Assembly (NCBI GenBank): GCA_934500705.1
Contig: CAKSTI010000004.1
Location: 102,687 to 166,686 of the forward strand
Direction: 5' to 3'
DNA length: 64,000 bases
DNA from: an uncultured Clostridia bacterium
GTDB lineage: Bacteria > Bacillota > Clostridia > UMGS1810
Below are positions 51,012 to 59,962 of the stretch, piece after piece (within the stretch, counting starts at the first letter, position 1; every line of letters begins with the position of its first letter). The position numbers were made by a program, and so were the translations under genes. Under the pieces are notes generated by a model that was not told the DNA's origin, did not search any database, and worked only from the letters and a program-made list of their open reading frames with translations.

Positions 51012-51419
51012 ATGGAGAAAAAATTGAGATATATTGCAGTTTGCGCCGTTTTTCTTTTTGCGGCGGTGTTTTTCAGCACAACTGCCAAAAGTCCCGGAAA
51101 TGCCGGAGGTGTCAATTTGCCGAAATACGGCGAAATTGCGGACGAAAACAGCGAAAAAACGGGAATTGCGCCGGGGCATGCCCTCGCACAGACGCCAAAT
51201 GAAGACGGCGGCGACAATGTTACAAAATATATTCTTAAATATGACGGAAAAAACGTGCTCCTTATAACCGTTCTGCCCGACGGAACGCAGACAAAGCACA
51301 AGGCGGACAAAATCGACGTACGTTATCTTACGGAGTACGACATAAATCAGCTGTCACGAGGCATCGAGGTGCAGAGCGAGGACGAACTGTATAAGCTAAT
51401 AGAGGACTTTTCGAGTTAG
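51012..51419 (+). CDS. Exported BofC C-terminal-domain-like protein
   Basis: A 135-residue protein with an N-terminal membrane anchor or signal (about 5-23), a low-complexity stretch, and a C-terminal domain YILKYDGKNVLLITVLPDG leading to LTEYDINQLSRGIEVQSEDE and LIEDFSS. That ending is very common in clostridial BofC-like proteins, which in Bacillus inhibit the SpoIVB protease in sporulation signalling. Function in Clostridia is less clear. Divergent from PBP1A. The ribosome site (AGAGG) is weak but the ATG at 51012 puts the anchor at the start. Confidence 0.72.
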   Translation: MEKKLRYIAVCAVFLFAAVFFSTTAKSPGNAGGVNLPKYGEIADENSEKTGIAPGHALAQTPNEDGGDNVTKYILKYDGKNVLLITVLPDGTQTKHKADKIDVRYLTEYDINQLSRGIEVQSEDELYKLIEDFSS

Positions 51420-51608
51420 ACGGACGGGCTGTAAAAAAACGCACCGACCGCAGCCTGCTTTATTAAAATGAAAAAAGATTAGCGTATATTCTCAATTATG
51501 ACAACCGAATAGGTAAAAATTTGCTCAACACAAATTTTAAAGAATTAATCGCAGACTGCTCTGCACAAACCTCACCGCTCGACGTACCTGAGTACGCCTT
51601 CGGGCACG

Positions 51609-51639
51609 CCCCAAGCACAGAAAAGCACTGTGCTTGGGG
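51609..51639. terminator. Strong hairpin between the BofC-like gene and the secreted protein gene
   Basis: CCCCAAGCACAG pairs perfectly with CTGTGCTTGGGG. The remaining 260 bp between the genes have several small hairpins (for example GTGCAGA/TCTGCAC around it) but no gene. Confidence 0.6.
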
Positions 51640-51681
51640 TTCAGTTTGCACATTCTGCACGCTTTTTTCCGAGCCCTGTTT

Positions 51682-52773
51682 TTAACTTTTTGCCCAATTC
51701 ACCGCCCACACGCAGTCCGTGGGGTCCATTGCGGTGTCACGGTATTTTTGCGCCGCCGACTCAAATATTACATACGACCTGCCGTTTTTGAAAACAACGC
51801 CCTCACTCATCGGCGGAGCGGAGAGCGAGCGCTTAATTCTGTCGTTGTTTAAGAACCACAGCGGAACAACTCTCTTTCCCACGGAAACGACCCCGTCGCA
51901 CTCCTCTTTTAAAGGATATGAGTATAAAAACTGCGACGACATTACGCCTCTGCCGTAAGAACAGCTGAGATGAACGTCGCCGTTCGGCAGAAAAGCCGCC
52001 CCCTGTACCTCGTCCGGTGCGGCAAGCGCCGCATAGATAACCGCCTCACGTGTTCCACGTTCATCTGATGTCCTTATTCCGCCCCTCTTTTTTGCGTCCA
52101 GACGGTATGCGGCAATGAGCGTGCGGTACTGCTTGCCGTAGCCGTCCTTTACCGACACGTCAAAATTGTTTGCATATGATTTATGATAAAAATTCCCTGC
52201 CCACAGGTAACCGTCAAACACCGTTATGAACGACGCCGAAACGGGCAGACGGATTTCGCCCTCAATTCTGATGTTTTTTGAACCGCCGCTCAGCGCAATC
52301 TGCGGAATGTAGTACAAAAAATACCCGTCCGTGAGATAGACGTATCTGCCGAATGACACTATTCCTCCGCTGTGACCCGTAAAATCCGTGCCGTCGCTTT
52401 TTAATATTTTATATTCGCCGTTCATTCTGCCGCTGTCGGCATTGACGGTAAGTATATATGCGGCACCGCCGTCGGCGTTGTAGCCGGAGAGCATAAACGA
52501 GTTTTTGACCTCGCAGAACGTCAGCCCCTGGGGCACAAAGCCCTCGTCCAGACCCGGAATTACGAAGCTCTTTTCGCCGCAGCGCATAAAGGCACGGTAG
52601 GCGCTGTAACCGCTCCAACTGACCACGCTTTTTTGCGTATGAAAGTATTTTGCGCCCAATATGCCCGTATGCGCCGCCATCCGCACCGATGCGGAATTGT
52701 CCAGAGCAACCCTCGGCGCAAGAACGCAAAGGGCGGTGAGGGCGGCGGCAAAATTTTTCAAAAATTTTCTCAT
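51682..52773 (-). CDS. Secreted protein of unknown function, probably beta-propeller-like
   Basis: A 363-residue exported protein with a hydrophobic N-terminus (about 5-25). The body repeats short beta-strand patterns ending in aromatic-Gly turns, such as QGLTFCEVKNSFMLSGY, HSGGIVSFGRYVYLTDGY, FDGYLWAGNFYHK and QGAAFLPNGDVHLSCSYGRG, as in lactonase or sugar-dehydrogenase-type propellers. No catalytic residues are recognised. The ribosome site is weak. Its neighbours do not suggest a function. Confidence 0.6.
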   Translation of the reverse strand: MRKFLKNFAAALTALCVLAPRVALDNSASVRMAAHTGILGAKYFHTQKSVVSWSGYSAYRAFMRCGEKSFVIPGLDEGFVPQGLTFCEVKNSFMLSGYNADGGAAYILTVNADSGRMNGEYKILKSDGTDFTGHSGGIVSFGRYVYLTDGYFLYYIPQIALSGGSKNIRIEGEIRLPVSASFITVFDGYLWAGNFYHKSYANNFDVSVKDGYGKQYRTLIAAYRLDAKKRGGIRTSDERGTREAVIYAALAAPDEVQGAAFLPNGDVHLSCSYGRGVMSSQFLYSYPLKEECDGVVSVGKRVVPLWFLNNDRIKRSLSAPPMSEGVVFKNGRSYVIFESAAQKYRDTAMDPTDCVWAVNWAKS

Positions 52774-52829
52774 AAAAAAATCACACCCGGAGTTATTGTT
52801 CCCTCGAAATGTGATTTGATTTAAAAATT

Positions 52830-53339
52830 TTAATATCCTATTATATAGAATCTAATCCCTGCCCCTACCAGGAAGAATGCGTTAAACGACTCTATGAGGT
52901 AATCGCCTGCGTTGTCAAGGCTTATGTATTTGTAAACCTTTTTTACCCACTCCTCAAAAAGGACGATAATATTTTTTCTGACGTCCGTTTTTTCCGCATC
53001 GCTCTTTGCCTCGGCGAGCGTAAAGATGTTTTCCCAGACACTGCCGTCGTACAGGTCGTCATATCTAATGTCCGGAAGCCTGTTTTCGCTGTCCGCCCAG
53101 GCGTCGACATACATCATACCTCCGCCGATACAGTTTGCGCACATAGCAAGGTAATATGCGGTGGTGTTGCCCTTGAATGTGGCTTTAAAGTTTTCGTCTT
53201 TGAGCCAGTTTAAAACGTATTCTCTGCTGTACGGCATAAGTGCCGGAACCATTATAAGCTCATCGCCCGTCATATCAAGCTCCCTTGCCTTGTCGGTGAG
53301 CATTTTAAGGGTGTTTTCAAAGAATTTTTCCTCTGCCAT
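52830..53339 (-). CDS. Conserved hypothetical protein
   Basis: A 169-residue protein, probably soluble and helical, starting MAEEKFFENTLKMLTDKARE behind AGGAGAG. It has a Cys-containing centre (YLAMCANCIGGGMMYVDAW), and a hydrophobic end. Family not recognised. It follows the lipid-kinase gene by 12 bp, so the two are cotranscribed. Confidence 0.65.
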   Translation of the reverse strand: MAEEKFFENTLKMLTDKARELDMTGDELIMVPALMPYSREYVLNWLKDENFKATFKGNTTAYYLAMCANCIGGGMMYVDAWADSENRLPDIRYDDLYDGSVWENIFTLAEAKSDAEKTDVRKNIIVLFEEWVKKVYKYISLDNAGDYLIESFNAFFLVGAGIRFYIIGY

Positions 53340-53351
53340 AATTTTTCTCTC

Positions 53352-54239
53352 CTATTTTACGAGTGTCACCGAACGGTGAATGTTGTCTATCGTCACTTTG
53401 CTGCCGGATACTTCGTGCTCTCCGTCAAGTGACCAGTCCATACCGCTCTCAAACTCCATTTCTATGTGCGCAGACTTTATAAACTCAAACACGCTGTCCG
53501 AAAAATCCGACACGGTAAGTCCGCCTATAATCTTGTTAAGGTCATTTAGGTTGTTCGGCATTTTTACAAGCACGGTTTCAAAAAGTCCGTCGTTCATTTT
53601 AACAATCGAGCTGTCAAGCTTTACTATTCCGCCGACAGATGTGGTATTTGTTACACTGCCGAAGATATAGTTTCCCTCATACTCAACACCGTCCGCCTTT
53701 AACCTCACGTGATACGGTACGATTTTAGTCACGTCCTTAATTCCCTCAAATATATAGGCAATGTGGCCGAAGGTGTTTTTTGCCGACTGCGGGGTGTTGT
53801 AGGAAACCGATGTAAACACACCGAACGATGCAATATACGTAAAATATCGGTTGCCGTTAAAACTGCCGATGTCAATCATATGCGCCGAGCCTTCCACTAT
53901 GTTCTTTGTCGCCTTTTTAACGTCGGACGACAATCCGAAAGTTGACGCAAAATCGTTGGTACTGCCGGTCGGGATATAACCTACGGGAATATTCTTGCCG
54001 CCTTTTAAAAGTCCGGTGACAACCTCGTTTAAAGTGCCGTCGCCGCCGCTTACAACGATTATGTCGGTTGACTTTTCGTCCACCTGAGAGGCTATTTCTA
54101 TTGCGTGACCCTGATACATTGTGATGTATATTTTAACGTCATAGCCGCTGCGGCAGAAAATTTCGAGCACGCTCAAAAGATAATTCTTGATTTTCACTTT
54201 GCCCGAACGTGGATTTACAATGAACACCATTTTTTCCAT
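53352..54239 (-). CDS. Diacylglycerol kinase-family lipid kinase
   Basis: A 295-residue YegS/DgkB/BmrU-type kinase. The N-terminal FIVNPRSGK and the nucleotide-binding VVSGGDGTLNEVVTGL near 62 are the signature of the family, followed by GYIPTGSTNDFA near 88 and a C-terminal beta domain with MDWSLDGE near 275. It phosphorylates a lipid such as diacylglycerol or an undecaprenyl-like alcohol at the membrane. It is in a row with the gene at 52830 and the ACT-MBL gene at 54256, but a common pathway is not obvious. Confidence 0.88.
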   Translation of the reverse strand: MEKMVFIVNPRSGKVKIKNYLLSVLEIFCRSGYDVKIYITMYQGHAIEIASQVDEKSTDIIVVSGGDGTLNEVVTGLLKGGKNIPVGYIPTGSTNDFASTFGLSSDVKKATKNIVEGSAHMIDIGSFNGNRYFTYIASFGVFTSVSYNTPQSAKNTFGHIAYIFEGIKDVTKIVPYHVRLKADGVEYEGNYIFGSVTNTTSVGGIVKLDSSIVKMNDGLFETVLVKMPNNLNDLNKIIGGLTVSDFSDSVFEFIKSAHIEMEFESGMDWSLDGEHEVSGSKVTIDNIHRSVTLVK

Positions 54240-54255
54240 CTTGGCACACTCCTTT

Positions 54256-55692
54256 TTATACGTTTACCGAATAATCCTTTTTATATCCGTGAGCGCCGAA
54301 AATCTGCCACTCCCCCACTCCGAGCCGCTGCATAACGGCACGCCGTTCCTCGGCGCAGAGCCGTGGGTCTGTGTCAACGGATGTCATAAGTATTGGAGCA
54401 TAGCGGTTGTACTGCGCCTGTTGGGGCGTAAAGCCGTGAGTATTTACAAAGACATCTCCCGTAAACGCTATGTGCGTGTTATAATCTATAAGCACGGTTT
54501 CCCCCGGAAGGTGTCCGCCTCTGCCCTCGTATACTTCAAAGTGCAGTTCGCCGAAGTCGAAAATTCCGATTTGTTCGAGCGGTTCCGCCGAATTACTGCG
54601 TTCCCTCCAAGGCGATACGATTTTATCGGGGTCTGTGGGTTTATACGACGTCAAAATCTTGCATATGCTAATGTACGGCTTATGGAGCGGATTTTCCTCA
54701 CGGAAACCGTTTTTGCCTTCATACTCGCACTTTAAGCAGTATGCGGATTTTTCGCTTGCAATCACCTCGTCGAACATATGCGAAAGTCCGCAGTGGTCAA
54801 CGTCCGAATGAGTTATGTATATGGTCTTTTTAATGCTGTCAAAATTCGGAACAATACGCCTGAAAATTGCAAGCATCTCCTCCTTGTAGCACGCATATCC
54901 GCTGTCTACAAAAAGTATCTTGCCGTTGCTTTTTATAATCGCCGTGTTGCTTCCGCAAGGCGGTTCTATAAGCGTTACCGTGGTATTTTCCCCTGCTTTG
55001 TGAGTGCTTATTCTCGGCAAAAATGCCTCTCCCTTTGCCGCCGCAAGAAGCTCGGCAAATTTATTTATGCTGTCAAACGTTCTGTACGGCGAAAGCCCCT
55101 GCTCATCGAGCGTCTGCATCGCAAGGTTTACGTGAACCAGAAGTTCCTGCTTTTTTTCATCGGGCAGCTGCATCATCTGCGAAAGCCCGTTTACGTAAGA
55201 GTTATAGAATATACTGTTGTCATACACCTTGTCCGAGCTGTTGTAATCGAGCACACGCACCTTGCAGAGCCTTTCCGCCTCTTTGAGAAATTCGGAAATA
55301 CTGTCGGGGTTGTCCACATACAGTCCCATTTTAAACAGTTGATAATCCGTACCGTTCTCCTGCGAACTTATGTACGAAATATTAAAGTTAAATTCATTTA
55401 TGAGCGTTAAAATATCCGTAACGCTCCCCGGCACGTCTTTAAGTCTGAATTCAATGAGGACGATGCTCGTTTCGCTGCGGTCGTTTTGCAGATAGCCGAT
55501 TTTTTCAAGCTCGACGTCCGCCTTTTTCAGCTGTTCCTCCGTTCCGTCGGCATCAATAAAGAGCGTGTGCGAGTCCACCGCCTTGTTATAGCTGACACGG
55601 GTTATGTTTATTCCGAGCGCCGAAAAGCATCTGCTCGCCTTCAAAAAAGCGCCTATGTGATTTGGCATTGATGTTACGTATGTTTTTTTCAT
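54256..55692 (-). CDS. ACT-ACT-metallo-beta-lactamase fusion protein
   Basis: A 478-residue cytoplasmic protein with an unusual order. Residues about 1-72 and 77-150 are two ACT-type ligand-binding units (MPNHIGAFLKASRCFSALGI and DVPGSVTDILTLINEFNFNI). After a helical linker, an MBL domain spans about 235-478: SNTAIIKSNGKILFVDSGY, the metal motif THSDVDHCGL, GRGGHLPGETVL and AFTGDVFVNTHG. The metal site looks complete, so hydrolase or oxidoreductase activity is likely, perhaps controlled by an amino acid. The gene lies between a lipid kinase and a GGDEF protein on one strand. Confidence 0.8.
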   Translation of the reverse strand: MKKTYVTSMPNHIGAFLKASRCFSALGINITRVSYNKAVDSHTLFIDADGTEEQLKKADVELEKIGYLQNDRSETSIVLIEFRLKDVPGSVTDILTLINEFNFNISYISSQENGTDYQLFKMGLYVDNPDSISEFLKEAERLCKVRVLDYNSSDKVYDNSIFYNSYVNGLSQMMQLPDEKKQELLVHVNLAMQTLDEQGLSPYRTFDSINKFAELLAAAKGEAFLPRISTHKAGENTTVTLIEPPCGSNTAIIKSNGKILFVDSGYACYKEEMLAIFRRIVPNFDSIKKTIYITHSDVDHCGLSHMFDEVIASEKSAYCLKCEYEGKNGFREENPLHKPYISICKILTSYKPTDPDKIVSPWRERSNSAEPLEQIGIFDFGELHFEVYEGRGGHLPGETVLIDYNTHIAFTGDVFVNTHGFTPQQAQYNRYAPILMTSVDTDPRLCAEERRAVMQRLGVGEWQIFGAHGYKKDYSVNV

Positions 55693-55709
55693 TCACAGCA
55701 CCTCACAAA

Positions 55710-57095
55710 TTATTCATCATCGCAAAAGCTGCCCGTAACGTAGCAGGCACGTCCCTTTTGCTTTGCCTCATACAAAAGCGTATCAGTCTTGTTCATCAAA
55801 TGCGATACGTCGGCAGGGAAAGAAAAACGGCAGGCGCCTATACTGCAACTCACCCGATACGGCGTCTGCAATGCGCCGGAGATTTTATCCAAAAATTCAT
55901 CAAGCATTTTTTCAATCTCAATCTGCGACAGTTCCTTTTTGTCGATAATAACCGCAAATTCATCTCCGCCCATTCGTCCAACTATGCCGCAGTTGTAAAA
56001 GATACTCTTTAAAACCAGAGCAATCTCCCTCAACACACCGTCACCTGCAAGGTGACCGAAAGTATCGTTAATGTTCTTAAAATTATCTATGTCCAAAAAC
56101 AGAAACCAACCCTCGGAGCAAATCTGACGGTCAAAGTTTTTCTGCGCACGCTCGCAGCAGTTTAAAAATATTCTCCGTCCCATAACGCCCGTTACGGCGT
56201 CAAGCTCGCCCAAAAAGTTTTTATATGCGGTGTACCGATAGCTCAAATCCAGAACCACTATGCTTATTACGTTAAGCGAGAGCACCGCCATCATAAACTG
56301 AACCTGCAACTGCACGAGGTCAAAGGATATTTTCGGTGAAACCGCCACACTGTGCACGACCAGAACATTTGACATTCTTTCCGAGAAATACAGCGTTGCC
56401 ACACCCGTCATACTGAAAACAAAGACGGTAAAAACCGCTATAAGAATACGTCTTTTGCCGTATTCGTTATACGGGATTTGCTTTGAACGGTCAACTGCCG
56501 ACTTCACCGCTCCGATGGCCTTTGAATTATACAATCTCCATACACATTCTACAATAACAATGCAGATAACTGCCGACACCACATTGCTCACAATGAGATA
56601 ATGCAAGTGGAAAAATGCGCCGGTACCGCCCGGAAAGCAAACCGCCATTGCAGCCATCACAATCAAGCCGTGAGTAAGCGGCGAAAATGCCGATACAATC
56701 CACACGCACAGTCTTTTGCGCTTCCGTTTTTTTGCAAATCCGTACACAACACCCGCCAAATATCCGAAAAGGGTTCTCGAACCCACGGCGAGAACAAGAC
56801 TGCCCCAAGGGTTACCGCTCATAAACGGGGAAAACAACACGTCCGCCTGCATAGCATAAAATGCCGTTGACTTATACAGGCTCGCCAGTCCGAAAACCGC
56901 TCCCAGCATAGTGGCGGACGGAGTATCAAGAACACAGGCGGCAATAAGTATAGGTATATATGCAAACGTAACCGAAATCGGAGGTATGTGAACATACCCC
57001 AAAAACGTAAATGACATCAAAACTTCAAAAGCTATTAAAATGATAAAGGCATATGTGTCAAATGATGACTTCTTCCGTTTTTTTACAGTGTTCAT
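55710..57095 (-). CDS. Diguanylate cyclase with an S-component-like membrane sensor
   Basis: A 461-residue protein. Residues about 15-190 form six or so hydrophobic segments whose opening (HIPPISVTFAYIPILIAACV, then AVFGLASLYKS) looks like an ECF-transporter S-component, the substrate-binding unit of vitamin uptake systems. Two more membrane segments follow (about 215-290), then a GGDEF domain (about 300-455) with the active motif GRMGGDEFAVII. Most residues for GTP binding appear present (FLDIDNFKNINDTFGH). It would make cyclic-di-GMP in response to a membrane-bound ligand. 17 bp upstream of the ACT-MBL gene. Confidence 0.82.
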   Translation of the reverse strand: MNTVKKRKKSSFDTYAFIILIAFEVLMSFTFLGYVHIPPISVTFAYIPILIAACVLDTPSATMLGAVFGLASLYKSTAFYAMQADVLFSPFMSGNPWGSLVLAVGSRTLFGYLAGVVYGFAKKRKRKRLCVWIVSAFSPLTHGLIVMAAMAVCFPGGTGAFFHLHYLIVSNVVSAVICIVIVECVWRLYNSKAIGAVKSAVDRSKQIPYNEYGKRRILIAVFTVFVFSMTGVATLYFSERMSNVLVVHSVAVSPKISFDLVQLQVQFMMAVLSLNVISIVVLDLSYRYTAYKNFLGELDAVTGVMGRRIFLNCCERAQKNFDRQICSEGWFLFLDIDNFKNINDTFGHLAGDGVLREIALVLKSIFYNCGIVGRMGGDEFAVIIDKKELSQIEIEKMLDEFLDKISGALQTPYRVSCSIGACRFSFPADVSHLMNKTDTLLYEAKQKGRACYVTGSFCDDE

Positions 57096-57244
57096 ATCCT
57101 ACGTACTCACTTTCTATGCAGATGCAAAATCCAATATATACTCACAGTATAGCACAAAAAAATTGAAATTACAATATTTTGATACCGTGAAATTCTTTAA
57201 GTTTAAAAATTATGACTGCGGCAACGGCAATTAAAATTCTGCGG

Positions 57245-57532
57245 TCACTGTACGCCGAACGTCTTTCGGTACACCCCGTCCTGTTCCGGCAGATGTGTGA
57301 CATATCCCACAGGAAGTTTATTTCCCGTAGCTTTGATGATTTTTCTTGCCCCGTCCTCGCCGAAGGCTCCGCAGAGTTCTATGCAGTCAACGCCTTCCTT
57401 TTGCAGTCGGCAAGCGGTTTGCGCCGCCTCGTCAATACTTGACACGCCTATAATTTCGGCATCGCCGTTATGAATTTTGGCAAAATCGTCCGACAGGCAA
57501 AAATCCCCCATAATCAAAAATGCAAATTTCAT
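57245..57532 (-). CDS. DUF6506-family protein
   Basis: A 95-residue small alpha/beta protein starting MKFAFLIMGDFCLSDD. The phrases IHNGDAEIIGVSSIDEA, GVDCIELCGAFGEDGA and LPVGYVTHLPEQDGVY match the DUF6506 family, for which no function is known. A TIM-barrel-like half or ligand-binding fold is possible. GGAGGTG ribosome site. Follows the small membrane protein gene by 13 bp. Confidence 0.8.
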   Translation of the reverse strand: MKFAFLIMGDFCLSDDFAKIHNGDAEIIGVSSIDEAAQTACRLQKEGVDCIELCGAFGEDGARKIIKATGNKLPVGYVTHLPEQDGVYRKTFGVQ

Positions 57533-57545
57533 AATGCACCTCCGC

Positions 57546-57731
57546 TTACTTTTCCGGATTGTCTATCGTGTATATCAGGCAGGCAATTCCCGAAATAAGG
57601 GAAAACAGGATAGCTCCGCCCATTGCGTCAGACATATATGAACCGTCAGACAGATATGCACCGACAAAAAATCCCACAATTCCCGCAATGACCATTATAA
57701 TAACAGACGCCACCGTTCTGAAATTATTCAT
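57546..57731 (-). CDS. Small two-helix membrane protein
   Basis: A 61-residue protein with two hydrophobic segments (about 8-28 and 38-56) joined by SDGSYMSDAMGG. No family recognised. The ribosome site is poor, and just upstream lies a copy of the short palindromic end sequence (57738-57765), which may have disturbed its leader. Confidence 0.6.
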   Translation of the reverse strand: MNNFRTVASVIIMVIAGIVGFFVGAYLSDGSYMSDAMGGAILFSLISGIACLIYTIDNPEK

Positions 57732-57737
57732 ACCATC

Positions 57738-57765
57738 AGGCAGTGATTACTCGAACACGCTGCCT
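57738..57765. repeat. Collapsed copy of the palindromic-element ends
   Basis: AGGCAGTGATTACTCGAACA runs into CGCTGCCT, pairing AGGCAG with CTGCCT. It keeps the outline AGGCAGTG..ACTCGAAC of the 17975 element end. Confidence 0.45.
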
Positions 57766-57869
57766 AGGCACCCCCAATCAAATTTTCTTTTGCCTATAAT
57801 AACACAAAAGAATAAAAAAATCAATAAAAATTGCCAAGATTTCAAATGATAATTTATCTCATATCAAGC

Positions 57870-57896
57870 AAAAAAGACCGCAAAACGGTCTTTTTG
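57870..57896. terminator. Bidirectional terminator
   Basis: AAAAAGACCG pairs with CGGTCTTTTT around CAAAA. It lies between the small membrane protein gene and the end of gajB. Confidence 0.85.
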
Positions 57897-57951
57897 TTTG
57901 GTGGCTCTGCCGAACCATAGAGATATTTGCGCCAAAAGCATACTCTTTATG

Positions 57952-59962
57952 CTAAATTGGTTCCGCGCAAGGAAATGTATGTTTAAAAGACTCAACCTCA
58001 TCAGCGGTTAATACTTTTACGCGCACTAAACCAGCCATCGCTCTCGAACATGCAACATAAATCAATTTCTTCGAATTTATTATTCGATTAGCATTAGAGT
58101 CACTTTCTGGCATATATTAAAGAAGAAAATTTGTATTCGTTCCAAAAGAATTCATCAATAACTACAATAACATTTTGAATGCTTGAGCCCTTAGTTTTAT
58201 GCATTGTAATATATTCGGTTTCTTCTTCCAAATATTTCGAATAATTCAACACCTCTGAAAATTTCATGTCATGTGACAATAATTCGATTATAAAACGTTC
58301 TCTTTTGTATGTCGATTCCAATTCATCAAACACTTCTTCATAATGAATATCGATTTTATCTTTGATTTTATTATATGTGTTATTTCCGGCAAGGTACAAT
58401 TCACGAAATGCTTTATAAAATTCATCTTTGTTGTTTTGTTCTACAAAAATTCTTTCACGTTTGATTTTATTTATACAACTATCAGATAACTTAATGATCT
58501 TTTTTTCTGCAGCTAATTCAATTGCCTCCCACATTGAAATATCTTTATCTTCGATCATGCTCGACATAATATCCTTTATGGCCTTTTTGTCAGAAAGCTT
58601 TTGAATAATGTAACCACTTGAACGCACTGATTTTATTAGCATGTTGTACTCGCCATGCAAATAAGCATTGCAAATATCGCAGAGTTCCAACACTTGGATT
58701 GATGCCAAATACTTTTCCATACGATCACTCACATCGTAGTATCTATCATTAAAAACTTTATATAAATGCTGAAAGTGGTTCTTTTCAGCAATCGCCTTAT
58801 TTGTAAGCATCAATATTTTAGGCGAAGGACAGTATTCTTTTGCTTTACTTATCAATGCATCTATTTGAGATTGGTATGTCGCCTTTTCTTCATCAGAACT
58901 GCGAACATTAGGCTTTTCTTCACATACAGAATATAAAACTTTTACAAAACCATGGCGAGATTCTTCTGTTTCAATCTCACCTTTCGCATTAACCTTAAAT
59001 GCAACTTCTTGTTTTAATCCATCTAATCGCAACGGATTCACAAAATCAATGATTTCAAATGCGCAGCGATAGTTATCGGGTTTCGGAATTGAAACAAAAT
59101 TACTCCCAATATATTTATCCACATTGCCAATTCCGTCACTATAAATCGACTGCATAGCATCACCAAACAAACATAGTGTTAACTCCCCATTCTGTGAGAC
59201 TCGAATCAAATCATCAACTATATCAGCATTTGTATCTTGATATTCGTCAATAAAAATGTAGTCATAACGATCCGCAATCATTTTTGACAGCAAAGGATAT
59301 TTCATAATTAATAGGTGGAAAATATTCAACAAGCCATCGTGGCCAAAAGTCAAGTCCTTTAAACTGTTAAAACTAGTATCATTATATCCTATTAAAGAAT
59401 ACTCTTTTGAGGCTATATCTTCTCTAATCTTTTCATTAACAAACTCAACCCCACTATTCAGCGTTGCATTAAACTTATCAGGAGCTTTATCATATTCTCT
59501 TTTTCCCGCGACTTTTTCCACTGATTGACCAGTTATTTCATAATATTTATCAGCATATTTTTCGTATAAGCTCTTATAGCGTTCATGCTCACTTTTCTTA
59601 TAATCTTTCTCTGAAACTTCATCAGTTTTTTCGGCAGGTATAAATTTAGAAATGCAAAATAGTTCCCCTATAACTGTATGTATATTTTTCTTATAATCTT
59701 TAATCAAGCTATTAATAAAAGAGTGAATTGTTGATACCGGAAAAGCATTACCTGTTCTGCTTAATATTTCATTGACAGCAACATTGGTGTGAGTAATACA
59801 CATTACTTTCGATTTAGGATTTGTTTGATTAATATATAACAACAATTCTTTTAGTGCTTCTGTTTTACCACTACCGGCGCCGCCATGAAGAACAAAACTT
59901 ATTTTATCTTTAATACAATTCTTACATTGATCTATAGCCGTAATTACTTCTTCTGTAGCCAT
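57952..59962 (-). pseudogene. gajB: Gabija-type GajB helicase, frameshifted near the C-terminus
   Basis: A UvrD/Rep-like superfamily 1 helicase. The intact frame (59962 to a TGA at 58100, 620 residues) has Walker A HGGAGSGKTEAL near 27, motif II FIDEYQDTNAD near 239, and motif V EYITMHKTKGSS near 590. It then stops at YARK. In the next frame, from about 58110 to a TAG at 57952, the protein continues PESDSNANRIINSKK and LIYVACSRAMAGL, which is helicase motif VI. A single-base shift thus separates motif VI from the rest. It may be a real inactivating mutation, a sequencing error, or recoding. Translation begins inside the end of gajA (19-base overlap). Confidence 0.78.
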
